Below are positions 24,503-37,721 of a stretch of DNA of 64,000 nt, piece after piece. The translations under genes and the position numbers were made by a program. The notes under the pieces are model-generated. The model did no database searches and was not told the DNA's origin. It was given only the letters and a program-made list of their open reading frames with translations. The number at the start of each line of letters is the position of its first letter. Position 1 is the stretch's first letter. Source of the DNA: Theocolax elegans (Eukaryota; Arthropoda; Insecta; Hymenoptera; Cerocephalidae); contig CM047425.1 in the NCBI GenBank assembly GCA_026168455.1, positions 3,322,001-3,386,000 on the forward strand, written 5' to 3'.

Positions 24503-24737
24503 CACGGAGAGGAAAATTGTAGTAAATTTTAATAAACTTTTATTAACACGGTAACAGACTGCCGAAATGTAAAAAATTTCTATACTATGTCAGTAAGAAT
24601 TAGATTTTTTTTTAAAAATTGATAAAAAGTTCAGTAGAATTTAATAAAGAGTTGAATAATTTTTTATAAGGTTTCGGTTATTGGGTTATTGGGTTATTGA
24701 AATTTTAGTAAAATTTACTGAAACTTTGCTGTCCGTG
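24503..24737. mobile_element. MITE, TA target (CACGGAGAG family)
   Basis: The left end is CACGGAGAGGAAAATTGTAG; the right end is GCTGTCCGTG, whose reverse complement CACGGACAGCAAAGTTTCAG matches it and continues into AGTAAATTTTA on both sides. TA sits outside both ends (24501-24502 and 24738-24739). The interior is non-coding and includes a small GGTTATTGG tandem repeat at about 24670-24697. It shares terminal bases with the element at 16864. Confidence 0.8.
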
Positions 24738-24862
24738 TATACATTTATAGTACTCAAAATTTTCGTTTGAATACTTATGTACTTGTATAAATATAAAATG
24801 TCACGTGCAAATATTTAACGATTTTTTAGATATGGGAAAAAATTGTAAGTAGATGCGAAATA

Positions 24863-24865
<3 letters not shown>

Positions 24866-24901
<36 letters not shown>
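24866..24901. repeat. (TA)n microsatellite
   Basis: Uninterrupted TA run of about 36 bp. Confidence 0.97.
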
Positions 24902-24905
<4 letters not shown>

Positions 24906-25049
24906 CTACACATTATATACAGTAAAATTGTATATTTTTGGTTATATATCACCTGAGTATAGTTCAACTCTTTTGTATTTGTACAATCGATGTATAGTTA
25001 AACGATGTAGAATAAGGTAATTTTTACGAGTTACTCTATAAAAATGAAA

Positions 25050-25190
25050 TAGTGATACGTCAGTCACTGTCACAAAATTAGTGAATATTCACTATTAAAA
25101 TAGTAAATTTTGACTAATTGAATTAGTAACTATTCACTACTTTGTGATAGTGACTGACTTATCACTATATTTTTAGTGATTATTCACTAA
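25050..25190. repeat. Inverted repeat (hairpin) at the left edge of the 1.5-kb duplication
   Basis: AGTGATACGTCAGTCACTGT at about 25052-25071 pairs with GTGATAGTGACTGACTTATC at about 25143-25162, and TTAGTGAATATTCACTA pairs with AGTAACTATTCACTAC. The spacer is about 40 bp. It looks like a MITE remnant. The first duplicated unit starts inside the spacer, so only the right arm is copied (26624 onwards). Confidence 0.75.
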
Positions 25191-26623
25191 TTCACATTTA
25201 GAAAGTACATAAATAAAAAATAAATACTATATATAAATAAGACTTATGTCGATATTTTCAAAAATTCGTCAAACTTTCTAATATACACACGACAAATAAC
25301 AGAAAAAATAATCACTCTTCATCAGTGTATAACGAATCGTTATGTAAAAATCTGAGGATTGCAGTTAATCGAAAATTTTAATAACGTTTGTTACAAATAA
25401 TATTAATATTAATGAGAATACCAAAGAAACAGAAGATCACAACGCAAAGTAAACTCATATTAAATTAATAAATCCTTACAATAATCTTTTATCATAAAAT
25501 AATCGATAATTCTAACCATCGAAAAAGAAAAATTCATATCTATAACATATAGACAGACAGAGATAGACTGTGGTGTAATATAATAATACCGTAAACAGGA
25601 AATTTCGAAGGAAATAATCGTCTCTTTGTAAAAGGACAACGATAACTCGAACGCACTTGTTCCCTCGGTAAAAACAACGAGGCGGTAAGAGGAAGAGGAG
25701 GAGGAGAAAAGAGAGTATATATAAGAGAGAAGAAGAAGAAGGAACCGTGAGAGCGGTATTCCTCGTGTCGGCGAATAGCCGCGAAGGCTTTGTGTATCCC
25801 GCATGGCGGTTCATTCACGCGATTCTTCCCATTGATGGTCACCGAGGTAGACTCGGAAAGAGAGAGGGAAAGAGGGAGGTGGAAGGCAAGAAGCAAAGAT
25901 TTAAGATTACCGAGCGATAAGGAATTCGAGGGAATCACATCGATGTACGCAGCGTATACCAACTCCAACTCCGGAGTGCACTTTCTTTTTTCGGGAAAAA
26001 TATGGATTTTCCTCGATCTTACGTAATTCTATATATCATACTGAACAAAAAAAATTAATTAATAATTAATCGTAATTCTATATATGTCACTGAGCAGAAA
26101 GAGAAATATTTGCGAGAAAGAAAAATCGTTCGTTTGTTTTTAGAAATTTACATTCGTTTATAATAAAATAATATTTCTTCGATATTAACGCCTGGTTATT
26201 AACTATTAAGATTTTATATATGTGTATAATTATAAAATATGCAATATATAATATTTTTATTAAAATTTTAGGTTAATAGATGATTAATGAAAATTTAGCT
26301 GTTAACAGCTGATTCAAATAATAATACTTAACTATATAAAGAGATGTCTATTATCTCATATTCAAGTCATCAGAACGTCATTTGTCTCGGTATAGAACAC
26401 TTTTTCCATACAATCAAATGTCGCGCTCTTTATCTAACAGTTGAAAAAAAAGGTATACACTGAGAGACACTCAATTAAATGAAATCATCGTAATATTGTA
26501 CCAAATGAATAGTTAATGAATATGATTTTAAAATTTGACAAAGTAAAACGTCCTTGTGCGTACTTGCGCGATTGTGTTTCAATCTAACGTAAGCTATATA
26601 TATATTATATATTATATATATAT
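25121..26623. repeat. 1.5-kb tandem duplication, copy 1
   Basis: This copy begins AATTAGTAACTATTCACTAC and ends in an irregular TATA-rich tract. It matches 26624-28100 almost base for base with an offset of 1503 bp. The only differences I found are small indels, mostly in homopolymers or dinucleotides (near 25530, 26450, 26497 and 26523). It carries a GC-rich island at 25680-26025. Overlapping ORFs on both strands inside it do not resemble proteins. Confidence 0.95.
25680..26025. promoter_or_regulatory. GC-rich island within duplication copy 1
   Basis: A purine-rich GA/GGA tract (25688-25745) is followed by mixed sequence with CpGs (GTGTCGGCGAATAGCCGCG near 25764-25782). The 78-codon plus-strand ORF at 25790-26026 is partly ER dipeptides from GAGA repeats, and a 142-codon minus-strand ORF overlaps it, so neither is convincing. 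Confidence 0.35.
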
Positions 26624-28098
26624 AATTAGTAACTATTCACTACTTTGTGATAGTGACTGACTTATCACTATATTTTTAGTGATTATTCACTAATTCACAT
26701 TTAGAAAGTACATAAATAAAAAATAAATACTATATATAAATAAGACTTATGTCGATATTTTCAAAAATTCGTCAAACTTTCTAATATACACACGACAAAT
26801 AACAGAAAAAATAATCACTCTTCATCAGTGTATAACGAATCGTTATGTAAAAATCTGAGGATTGCAGTTAATCGAAAATTTTAATAACGTTTGTTACAAA
26901 TAATATTAATATTAATGAGAATACCAAAGAAACAGAAGATCACAACGCAAAGTAAACTCATATTAAATTAATAAATCCTTACAATAATCTTTTATCATAA
27001 AATAATCGATAATTCTAACCATCGAAAAGAAAAATTCATATCTATAACATATAGACAGACAGAGATAGACTGTGGTGTAATATAATAATACCGTAAACAG
27101 GAAATTTCGAAGGAAATAATCGTCTCTTTGTAAAAGGACAACGATAACTCGAACGCACTTGTTCCCTCGGTAAAAACAACGAGGCGGTAAGAGGAAGAGG
27201 AGGAGGAGAAAAGAGAGTATATATAAGAGAGAAGAAGAAGAAGGAACCGTGAGAGCGGTATTCCTCGTGTCGGCGAATAGCCGCGAAGGCTTTGTGTATC
27301 CCGCATGGCGGTTCATTCACGCGATTCTTCCCATTGATGGTCACCGAGGTAGACTCGGAAAGAGAGAGGGAAAGAGGGAGGTGGAAGGCAAGAAGCAAAG
27401 ATTTAAGATTACCGAGCGATAAGGAATTCGAGGGAATCACATCGATGTACGCAGCGTATACCAACTCCAACTCCGGAGTGCACTTTCTTTTTTCGGGAAA
27501 AATATGGATTTTCCTCGATCTTACGTAATTCTATATATCATACTGAACAAAAAAAATTAATTAATAATTAATCGTAATTCTATATATGTCACTGAGCAGA
27601 AAGAGAAATATTTGCGAGAAAGAAAAATCGTTCGTTTGTTTTTAGAAATTTACATTCGTTTATAATAAAATAATATTTCTTCGATATTAACGCCTGGTTA
27701 TTAACTATTAAGATTTTATATATGTGTATAATTATAAAATATGCAATATATAATATTTTTATTAAAATTTTAGGTTAATAGATGATTAATGAAAATTTAG
27801 CTGTTAACAGCTGATTCAAATAATAATACTTAACTATATAAAGAGATGTCTATTATCTCATATTCAAGTCATCAGAACGTCATTTGTCTCGGTATAGAAC
27901 ACTTTTTCCATACAATCAAATGTCGCGCTCTTTATCTAACAGTTGAAAAAAAGGTATACACTGAGAGACACTCAATTAAATGAAATCATCGTAATATTTG
28001 TACCAAATGAATAGTTAATGAATATATGATTTTAAAAATTTGACAAAGTAAAACGTCCTTGTGCGTACTTGCGCGATTGTGTTTCAATCTAACGTAAG

Positions 28099-28100
<2 letters not shown>
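26624..28100. repeat. 1.5-kb tandem duplication, copy 2
   Basis: Second copy, with its equivalent island at 27182-27527. It runs into a pure (TA)n at 28101-28140, whereas copy 1 ends in an interrupted TA tract. This suggests the duplication junction lies in TA-rich DNA, consistent with slippage or unequal exchange. Confidence 0.95.

Positions 28101-28140
<40 letters not shown>
28101..28140. repeat. (TA)n microsatellite
   Basis: Forty bases of pure AT dinucleotide at the right edge of the tandem duplication. Confidence 0.97.
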
Positions 28141-28143
<3 letters not shown>

Positions 28144-28199
28144 TATAATTAAAAAAATTTCCGAAATATTGTATACTAGAGTTATCGCGTTTAATCAAA

Positions 28200-28375
28200 A
28201 TTTCTACGGCAAGTGTGAAAAAAGTTGCAAAAAAACGGAGGAGGAGGAGGAGTAAGGCAAAAGGAATATAAGGTATACGCGGCCGAGGACTAAAAGAAAC
28301 TATGTAGCAAAAGGCTATGCGTAACGAGGGAGGCTCGTGCATAAATATGCGCGTGCTTCACATCTCCTTCCTTTC

Positions 28376-28410
<35 letters not shown>

Positions 28411-28760
28411 CGCCTCTTCCTTTCTCACCTCACGATCTGACCGCACCGGTGAATGTCGTATAAATACACACAAACACATACGCGATTTAAAAACAAAAAA
28501 AAAGAAGAAGAAGCGAAAGAGGTAACCCCTTGGATTCTTGATCCTTGCGAAGGAGCGTGTTAAAATAGAGAAAAGAGGAGCAACGATTTTCGTTGTGCGA
28601 GACTATATATATGTATAAAAAGATTCGCGAAACAATGGGGAGCGTTCTTTGGATATCACGGTCACACCTGTGTTCTCATGCCCGGTTTTTACTTTGGATT
28701 CCTAAACGCGCACCGCAAATCGTGAAATTCGGTATATAGACACACACACACACTCGAGCC
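28200..28760. promoter_or_regulatory. GC-richer island with microsatellites
   Basis: Mixed-composition DNA with GGA repeats (28238-28252), (CT)n at 28376-28393, (TA)n just after, and (CA)n at 28740-28753. No ORF resembles a protein. A regulatory function is inferred only from the contrast in composition. Confidence 0.25.
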
Positions 28761-30840
28761 AAAAACGAAAGTTGAATGACACGACCGTGTGACTTTGAAT
28801 TAGATTTATTTCACTGTATATTGATTAAGAATATATATACATATCTATATATATATTTTTTTTTTAGATACACCTGATTAGACGGAGATGAATTTTATTT
28901 AGTTGATATATATTAACTGTATGTAATTTGAATATACAGTTTACTATATTTTGCCTAAATTTTGTCGAAAAACGGTTATAAATGTATCGCCAACGTGAAA
29001 TATTGATCAACCATTTACTACTGATTAAACATTATATTTATGTTAGTAATATATTGATGATTATCATTAAATAATTTTTCAAATCTCTCTTTTAAATGCG
29101 TAAGTATACGAGTATCTCAAATTAACTAATGATGGAACCGAAACAAAAACCACTATATAACATTTCGAGGCCAAAACAGGATGTTTTCGAATTTTTTGTC
29201 CACCATATTGGATTAGCCATTTTGAATTTTTATATTCTGACTTCTGATTCGTAATCAGCGACACTAATAACCCTTTATATCGATAATGTCAAAAACATTG
29301 TATACTTCAAAATATTTGGGCAACGAAGGGTTAATAGTGTAGTTCGTGACTTACGACGCTTTCGGTTCAAATGATAAATTAATTATAATTATTTTTTTAT
29401 GTTCAACAATACAAATTTTAGTACCTGGCATCGACGATTGACTGCATATATCAACAATGAAAAGGAAAACCAAGATATTGAAAATTTACTATATTTTACA
29501 TGTTCCTATAAAACGTACTGAAAGTACTATAATATTAAAAACAGAAATTAAATTGAAAATTATAAATAACTCAATCGTATTAAACATTGGATTAAATTAT
29601 ATTAGACGAAATATCGCATTTAACAAAAAAAATATCATTCGAACATGGATATATAAAAACTCCCTTATGATACACCGATAATTCGCGAATCTATCGTTTA
29701 TTACGAGATATAAGGAGAAAGAAATGCTATAACCGTTCGTCATCTCAGGCGTAATCAAACTAGACAAAATTTGCATTATAATAAGTGCTAATTTCCGAAC
29801 TTCCCTATAAAAAAACGAAAAAAAAGGGTACGAGTCGATCGGATCGAAAAAAAAGAATAAGAGAGAGAAAAGTAAAAGAAAAAAAGGACAAGTAGACTTT
29901 GTCACGGAAGAACGCGTACGATTCGCGTTCGGCTTCCATGAAAGGAATACCGAATCTCTGGAAGATTCCCGGTACTTCGAGGATAAGAGGGTCTCATCGA
30001 GTCCGGTAGACCGAAAGACGACGACCGGATGGTCCATTCCTCCCCAGGACGTTCCAAGGATGTCGTCTAAGACTCCACCTTTTTTTCGCGCTCTCGATTC
30101 AATCTGATCATCGGATCTCATCTTCTCAAACGAAACTCTCCTAAATGAATACTCTTTTTGAGACGCCTAAGCAATTCTATTTCAATCGATTTCATCTTCG
30201 ACGATCGATCGATTATTTAATCAATATTACCAAACGTTTTTTTTTTTCGTTCAATTATATGATTATGTTTTATGAGATGTATAAGAAAATGTTTAAATCG
30301 AATAATTCAATATTTTAAAATCCGATCGATTATATAATTTGTATTTTAAAATATTTTTTCGTTCGATTAGAATTGTTTTATGATTAAGAAAATCTATATA
30401 CTGTATATAGAAAATCTATGTGACTGCTTGTGATTACTCTTAAAAAGAATTTTTAAAAAATCGATTAAATATGAAACTCGTAATTATAAAATATTTTTTC
30501 GCTCAATTATAAATGTTTGATTTAAACAATATTAAATACATATATAAATGTTTAAGAAAATCTTAATTATTTACGATTGATTCGGGACATTAAAAAAGTG
30601 TTTAGCAATCATATTATTTTATAGAAATCAGTCATTACTAAATTTACAATTAATTAATATTTTCGTTTAATTACGTTTCGTTGAAAATATCTAAAAATTT
30701 TCTCACAATACTTCCTCACAAAGATATTTAGGATTCCTAAATATCAATTTTTATCACATTTATAATTAAAAAAATTTCTCTTAAAAACGTGCATCTGAGA
30801 AAACTTCTTCATTCGAATCACACCTAAAGATCGATCGGAT
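28761..30840. other. AT-rich non-coding stretch with one GC patch
   Basis: No gene or repeat family was recognised. A GC-richer patch at 29880-30120 (for example GACGACGACCGGATGGTCC) is the only contrast. Confidence 0.45.
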
Positions 30841-31144
30841 CTATCCAACACACATTATCGCAATATCACAGTACGAAATTTACAATTGAGAACGTTGTCC
30901 GTTCGTTTATAAATTCATACGCGTAAAGGACGTATACGCGAGAATAAAAAAAACGAAGAAGAAAGCTGGTGGGGGGAGGAGGTAAAGGAGAAGCTTCCTC
31001 GTCCTCTCGAAATTCGAAACTAAAAGAATGAAATTTGAAACTAAAAGAATACTACCGTCGCACGCGATATTCGAAGGCGCGTCCGAGGTAAATTTGAAAA
31101 GTGGAAACCGCAGGTGCTAGTGTAGAACGAGCGTGGAGGTTGAC

Positions 31145-31179
<35 letters not shown>

Positions 31180-32490
31180 CAAAGGAGGAGAAAAAAAAAA
31201 TTTTTTTATTACGGTATAGGTTAGACCGAACGAGTTCCTTTTGACCAGACCGACAGATAAGAAGCTATAAAAAAGTGTTTTATGCACGTGGATCTTTATT
31301 TCAAAATGTTTAATCGGACGGCGAAAGTATATATGGGAAAAATCGACCTGACTTTATAGACACTATATTCTACAAAAGGAAACAACAAAAAATCTAATAA
31401 TAAACGACAATTATCTTTTTTTTACAATTAAGCGATAGTGTGTATATATATTTTTCAAATGCACGTATATGTAACGATATAACTCGAAGAATGACGAGCG
31501 GCAGGAGAAATGCAAAAAGATTTTTGTCAAAAAAAAGAAGTAACCAAAGAAAAAAAAAACGCGAGTGTAAAGTGGCTCTTAAAAGCCGGAAGTGGGAAGC
31601 CGTTATCAATCGGGTTGTACAGCCGATGATGGATAGCCGAAAATCGAAAACGCGAGCGAGAGAGTCGACCACCACGAAAGATGGAGGTGTATAACGTATA
31701 CGCAGGTGACGCTCGTCCACTAATCACCATTGGTTTTAGATTATTCTGAAATAATGACCGACGGGTTTCCGATCACTCGATTTGATAAATCGTCCGAGAG
31801 AGTATCTGTCCTAAGTGTATATACCCATTCTCAATCTCTCTTTCTCTTTCTACATTCATATTGATATATACGATTTTGAACTTTCGTTAGGTAAATCTGA
31901 TTGAATATCGTTTTTTGAGTTTATGGTCAGGCGAATCGTAATTTAATTTTTTCATTAATAAAAGTAACATTGCTATATTTGTGTATGTGTGTGTGTGTGT
32001 GTGTGTGTATACGTGTGTGTGATAAATGAAAAAATTATATATTTATCGAAATCGTTTCTATTAATTAGAAAACATCAATTTTATCGAATGTAAAAGTAAA
32101 AGTGCGATTCGGACGTTCGGTGTCGGATGATGAAGCAACATTTCGCACGTCTCTCCTCGATGAGAACGGGAGGTGAAAGGACTCGAGAACGTGAGGACTA
32201 CCGCTCTTTTTCAAACCCGCGTAATCTTTGACGACGATCGCGGATGGTCTGAGTGCTTTCTGGTGGTCGCGGTTGACATTTTTCGCCAATCGAAACTTCA
32301 CCGGTTTTTATCTCTTTCTTCTTCTTCTTTTTTGCCTCGGTGGCTGCCTCACGGTTAACGGTAGTGCTGTTGTAAATTCCTCGATTTATGATCCGAGATC
32401 TTAACGCGCTCGTGGTACTGTTGAGAAATTGATTATTTTTTTCTTCTATAAATCCGTGTAACGCGGTTTGATTACTCCGTAACGACAAAA
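30841..32490. promoter_or_regulatory. Cluster of GC-richer islands
   Basis: Several mixed patches (30960-31180, 31490-31830, 32090-32420) alternate with AT-rich spacers. They include (GA)n at 31152-31179 and (GT)n at 31983-32008. Many short ORFs overlap on both strands without any family resemblance, as expected from locally balanced composition. Possible enhancer cluster. Confidence 0.25.
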
Positions 32491-33859
32491 TTTATTAAGA
32501 TAAAGGTTATCAATTATTTCGAAAAATTATTTTTTCAGTATATCGTATACAAGCACAATTCTCAATGTTCTTTTTATTCGATGCGAGTGAAATTTACAAT
32601 CGAAAACTGTATTATCACTGAGTTTTAATGGAAACTTTAGATGACTTTCTAGCTTTGATGAATGTATAATAAGTTTCCATATTAAAAAAAAGGCATTTAT
32701 CATTTGTAACATTTGTTTACCCAGAAACTGGCTGATTATTTAATAATAGTTTCACCTAACCTCACATCTTTCAATTTCTAGTAATTTTAGTGATGTAATT
32801 ATTAGTTATATGTCAAAAGAAAATTATGTTTAAATACACTGACAGATACTTTGTATTAAAAATTAGAAAATCATTTGCAAAAATGACAACGGTTTTTAGT
32901 AATAAAATCACAGAGTGACGAATTGGAAAAAATGACTATAGCCTATATTACAAATTTATGAAAGTTATAATAAATATTACAAGAATTATATAGTGAATTT
33001 TATTACAAAACTATAGTCATATTTTTATTGGAAATTATAGTAGATTTCATAATTTATCAGTAGTCTGTGGTTTATTTACTAGAGACTAAGGTAGTCTTTA
33101 AGTGTACGTCGGACGCCCAAAATGTTACGTGCAAATGTAAAATGAATTATATTATTATCAAACATCTAACAACGTTATAGGCTTTTGTCAATATCTGCAA
33201 ATATAATTTTTGTATTGGAAATAGTATTTATTAAATTACCGACCAATTCTTGTCGATCAAAATAAATAACAAAATTTTTTTTCAAAAATGTCGCAAGGTC
33301 AAGCTTCCCGTTATGTCTTAAATTATCTTTATGAATTTTTTCAGATTTTTAACATAATATTTAAAACGTCATTTTTGAATTGAAAAAGATATAGATTCCT
33401 GTAATAAATTTTTTCTCTATGTAAAAATCAATGTATTTTTATGAAGATATTTTTTTTTAAAATGTAGCCTACTGAACCCATGTAGTAAAATTCATCAGTT
33501 TGTAGCCAGTACCAGAGAAAAGCATTTAATTATGTTCATGTATTGTAATGAATATTTTTCGATTAAAAATTTTTTCGTCCATTACGTATGGACATTTATT
33601 ACCAACTTTTTGGTTACACGGCTAGTTTTTGGCTAAAAAATGAATTTCACGCATATACTTTGATGTCTGCTGCAAAGGGTTTATGTATGTAAAACATCAT
33701 TTTACCCTATATACCAGAAATCAAAGCATTTTCGAAACGCGTATATTAATTAAAAAACTGATTGTGAACAAAAAACAATTAAAATATCTTCACTATAGTC
33801 TAATCCTAGTTTAAAAAGTGAAAAATAAGTGTGTATATATATTTCCCGCGCGAGAAATC
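32491..33859. other. AT-rich stretch with a dispersed-repeat remnant
   Basis: The block at about 33300-33410 (TTAAATTATCTTTATGAATT, TTTTTTCAGATTTTTAA, ATAGATTCCTGTAAT) resembles 41560-41655 inside the MULE. The short block CGGCTAGTTTTTGGCTAAA at 33620 recurs at 61961. These look like old members of unclassified repeat families. No gene was seen. Confidence 0.4.
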
Positions 33860-34400
33860 GTATTAGACTCCATTAATCGGTGTTGGATACCCCTCGAAGA
33901 CAAAAGCTCTCTCTCTCTCTCGCTTCTCTCTTATCAATTTTATCTGCCGACAATGAAAGGCACATTCGTGTGAATCTCTTGCGAGTGGTCCCAAGCCGCT
34001 AAAAGGCGAAGAGATAAAAAGAAAAGAAGAAGGAGCAGGAGAAGAGGTATAGGTGACATTCCTCCTCAAAGAATCGAGAAGAAGAAGAGAAGAAGAAGAA
34101 GAAGAAGGATTCGAGAAGTTCGGACACACTCACAACATCCGGTAATATTTCAAGTCCGCGGCGAACCGGACAACCGCCTTTGGTACGAACAAACAAATCA
34201 CCGGGCGTAGCATTACACGCTTCTTAAAGGGACCCTTTGTGAAATATCGTATTTTGGCAGCGCACACTTCGCTTCTTACTAGTTTATTCTTTTTTTTTTT
34301 CTTTCTTCGCGAAAGGCGGAAACCAACCGTCGACGTAATTATCTATGCACGAGTGAATCTTGTTGACGACGTCGACCTGCTCTATACCTCGTATAGATCT
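33860..34400. promoter_or_regulatory. GC-richer, purine-rich island
   Basis: An AGA/AGG-rich tract (34020-34110) is surrounded by mixed DNA with CpGs. Serine/phenylalanine-rich ORFs on the minus strand are translations of the GAA repeats. Confidence 0.25.
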
Positions 34401-34554
34401 CCAATTTCTCGGGTTATAACTATTTTAATCGATCGCCTTATTATTTTTTACGAAATTTGGAGGTTCACGAGATATTCACTTTTTTCACGGTTTTTTTTCT
34501 CGAAGTCGTGTATTTTACCCTCTTATCTTAATCCGTATATAACATTGTTTCACG

Positions 34555-34585
<31 letters not shown>

Positions 34586-36339
34586 ATAAGAGGGCATCGA
34601 AAAAACTAGGTAGAGATAATCCTAATCTCTCAACGAGATATAACGAGGTAAAAAAAATTAAAGGAAAAGCTAAAAGACATCGAGTATCCGATACACAAAA
34701 ACCTTCGAATTATCGCTTAGTTTATGGTCGTGAATAAAAGAGTTTCATTGATAAACAGGTGTAGTCGTCTGTATCGTCTATATATATAAAAAAGAATCTC
34801 GAATGTACAACCTTTTCTCTTATACCTCCTTTCACACATAAATTACGTTTTCAAAGAACTTGTCGATGCTTCAAAAATTTAGATATTAAGTAACTTTATT
34901 ACAGGGTCCATTGATATTGTAAAAGTTTACAAATTACGACAAGATTAACAAATCGAAAGGTAAATAAGCTAGTTTCTTTTTAATTTTATGGTCGGGAATT
35001 TTTTTTTCCTATTTCAACAGTGTTATTAAAAGATTATTCGAATTATTGATACATCGATGCGAATGGCTCGGTATTTGATATTTCGTGATTACATATATAT
35101 ATACATGTATATTAAAAAGTATTTGTAGGTATAACTATATTTATTTTTAAAAGAATGGTAGTTACAAGCTATAAAATGGATATTAATAATTGGTATGGTT
35201 GGTATATTAAATATATTGAAGGGATTCGAGAAAATTGGTCCCTATGAAAATGGTAATGATTTTTTGGTGACTAGGCAAAAGGCTAATTACAAATTCTACT
35301 TTTTCCTTTATCTGACATTGACCATTTTTACAAGATTGAAAGAAAGGTTTTGATACGATTAGGATTAATCTATAAATTATTTACTTAATATAAGGTTTTA
35401 AAATCGGTGTTCAAAAGTGTATCTCGTCAATTTGAAAATAAATTTTTAAGATCCTTACACTTAGAAATCGTATCGATTTTTTTAGGTTTACAGATTAGTC
35501 ATTTCTTTAAAAATCGTAAAATAATGTTCCAAACCTCAAAAAGAAAATTACTAAATTTCTATTAGGGATTAAATGCGTATATCATTCATTCTGGTAGAAA
35601 TGTTTGGTCCTAATATATAGTAAACTATTTATAACTACAACGAATGCATGAATTTCGATGAGAAGAGTAGTGATTTGTATACATGGTTTGAGAATGATCT
35701 AATTTTGGAATTTTCTGGAAAATCCTAAACAAAAGCTTCATTGATTAGAGGTTACGTCTAATTCATAATCTATACCGTGTCAATCTATAAGAGAAGATGC
35801 ATAATATCTCACGTCAGAAATTACCCGTTTCATCAAGATACATTTACGTGTGATGTAAAGGTTATGTATATACAATATATCATTTCATCACTAACCAGAA
35901 ACATCAACCTACATTTCCACTTATTATCGATATAAGTTGCGCATTTGTCATCCTAAACTAAAATATCCAATACAGATGGATAAATCTTATAAATATCAAA
36001 ATTTAATACAGATAATAAGATAAGTTTTATACAAATGCAATAAAATGTACCATATAGTCAATATTTACCCTCCTTACAGACAATCGCGATAATTGGTAAT
36101 AAATATGTAAATTGAACAGCCCTAGTATAGAAATAGACACGATTTTTAAGGTAGGAACTAGGCATATTTCTAAAAGATGGATAGAAAATATCTATTCCTA
36201 ACCTCATAACCATTCAAAATTGCCATATATCTATCTAGGAGCTGTATGTGGAAACATACGAGAAGAAGCGCCTTTGTTTATCGATAATCTACTGAATTCC
36301 AGACTAAAAAACATCATTGCATTATCAAAAGTCTTACCA
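34401..36339. other. AT-rich non-coding stretch
   Basis: No gene or repeat family was recognised up to the MULE target site. Confidence 0.5.
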
Positions 36340-36347
36340 AAAAATTT
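36340..36347. repeat. MULE target-site duplication, left
   Basis: AAAAATTT directly outside the left TIR; the same 8 bases occur at 52917-52924. The low complexity of the motif leaves some chance of coincidence. Confidence 0.75.
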
Positions 36348-36720
36348 GGATCCGTGTCAAATGGCCCACGCGTCAAATGGCCCGCCAATAAGAAGCGAGA
36401 ATCTTAATTTTGGCCCACCAATCAGAAATCGTTTTACTTTTTTTTTAATGAAGAAGTGGGGAAAGCTCGCGGAGATTGCGGTCGATAAAAAAGAGCATTA
36501 TTAATTATTTTTTATTTAAGTAGATGTCGTATTTTACTCGTTTCAAAGATTTATCGATTGTAATGTATTGATTTTCATTACCACTTAATGACACGTACCA
36601 TGTATAATTGAAGTAAATATAACATTTCTCTCATTGTTTCTACCTTTGAAATAAGACATTTTTTAAAAGAAAGAACAGTTTGAAAAACAAACGGGATAAC
36701 AATGATTAACATTCGAAATT
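36348..36720 (+). repeat. MULE left terminal inverted repeat
   Basis: It starts GGATCCGTGTCAAATGGCCC and includes a short internal near-repeat (GTCAAATGGCCCACGC then GTCAAATGGCCCGCC), TTTTGGCCCACCAATCAGAA and GGGGAAAGCTCGCGGAGATT. Similarity to the right end fades after about 36720. The 94-codon ORF at 36220-36504 crosses the TIR boundary and is not a gene. Confidence 0.9.
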
Positions 36721-37453
36721 ACAATTTCCGTATGGAAAGTTGCATAGATATATAAATGTGTGTATGTGTGTGTGTATACGCTTTTACATTATTTTAACAA
36801 AAAAAAAATAATAGAATATATTATTATGGGTTACTATTTTTACTTTAATTGTTTTAAAGATTTATTAGTTTTGCGATAGTATGTTCTCAGTCACTTAACT
36901 ATATACTACTTCTCACACCTAATGAGTGTATATCATATAACACATTACTTTATGCAAAATGTAGGAATATGGATTTTATAAATTTTTGTAGATGTAGTTT
37001 TTTACTTTATTCTTTTACATTCATACTTTCTTTAATATCCTCTTTATCTTTATTAATTTTCTTTCCTTTTATAAAATAATCAGAGCGATTACGCGATCAC
37101 AATAACAATAATGAATAAATACCAAAAATCAGAAATACATAATGTAGAGTGTAAAATGTCGTTAAGGGGAAGCCATAGTACCGACATTACAATTTTTCGT
37201 TTTATTAAAAAAAATATGTAAAATTTTCAAATTCGGCCAACATACCAACAATCTATAGATAATCATATAAAGCATAATTTAACACAACGTCAGCCAAATT
37301 AATATTTGAATTAAAAAGATTTCACCAAAAATGAATTTAATAAAATATAAAAGATGATGTAGATATGATAAAAGGTATTTGAAGTGACGAATAAAAGGGT
37401 AAATAAAACTTTTAATATTAAAAATAATAAATGTGAATATTTAATAGTATATT
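36721..37453. other. MULE left interior, AT-rich spacer
   Basis: No coding sequence or repeat family was recognised between the left TIR and the first internal repeat segment. Confidence 0.5.
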
Positions 37454-37615
37454 GTGTGCCAAGGGCATAAAGCGGGTCTTTTTAGAATGCGCGAGTGCGT
37501 TGCTCACCGAAGCCAACTACGAGAAACACACGAGGTCAAAAATCCCACTTAGCCCTTTGCTGCACACCATATTTTTTGTGACAAGTGCAAGAATGTTCGC
37601 GTTTAAAGAGCTTTC
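37454..37615. repeat. Internal MULE repeat segment, copy A (hairpin part)
   Basis: GTGTGCCAAGGGCATAAAGC and CCCACTTAGCCCTTTGCTGC form the arms of a hairpin; it continues ACACCATATTTTTTGTGACA and GAATGTTCGCG. It is closely matched by 42048-42200 and in part by 39632-39750. The similarity resumes beyond the fold-back at 38830-39060, matching 42330-42480. Confidence 0.75.
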
Positions 37616-37721
37616 AAATTCAGTCAACTATACAATTTTTGTTAACTCTAAAATTTATTTTCAATTTTATACGCACACACACATACATATACACACATAT
37701 ATATGCGCATATGTATATATA

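Noticed and set aside
25460..27528. Pairs of 78-142 codon ORFs on both strands, present twice
   Set aside because: They are duplicated only because the DNA is duplicated. Several frames are open at once over purine-rich repeats, and the peptides (ERERER, SLSLSL, leucine/serine runs) are simple-sequence translations.
32837..33105. MITE with CACTGACAG start
   Set aside because: The right end (AAGTGTA) matches too weakly, and no TA-bounded inverted ends could be fixed.
36220..36504. 94-codon ORF across the MULE left border
   Set aside because: It joins host flank and TIR sequence by chance; the TIR copy on the right does not conserve it.
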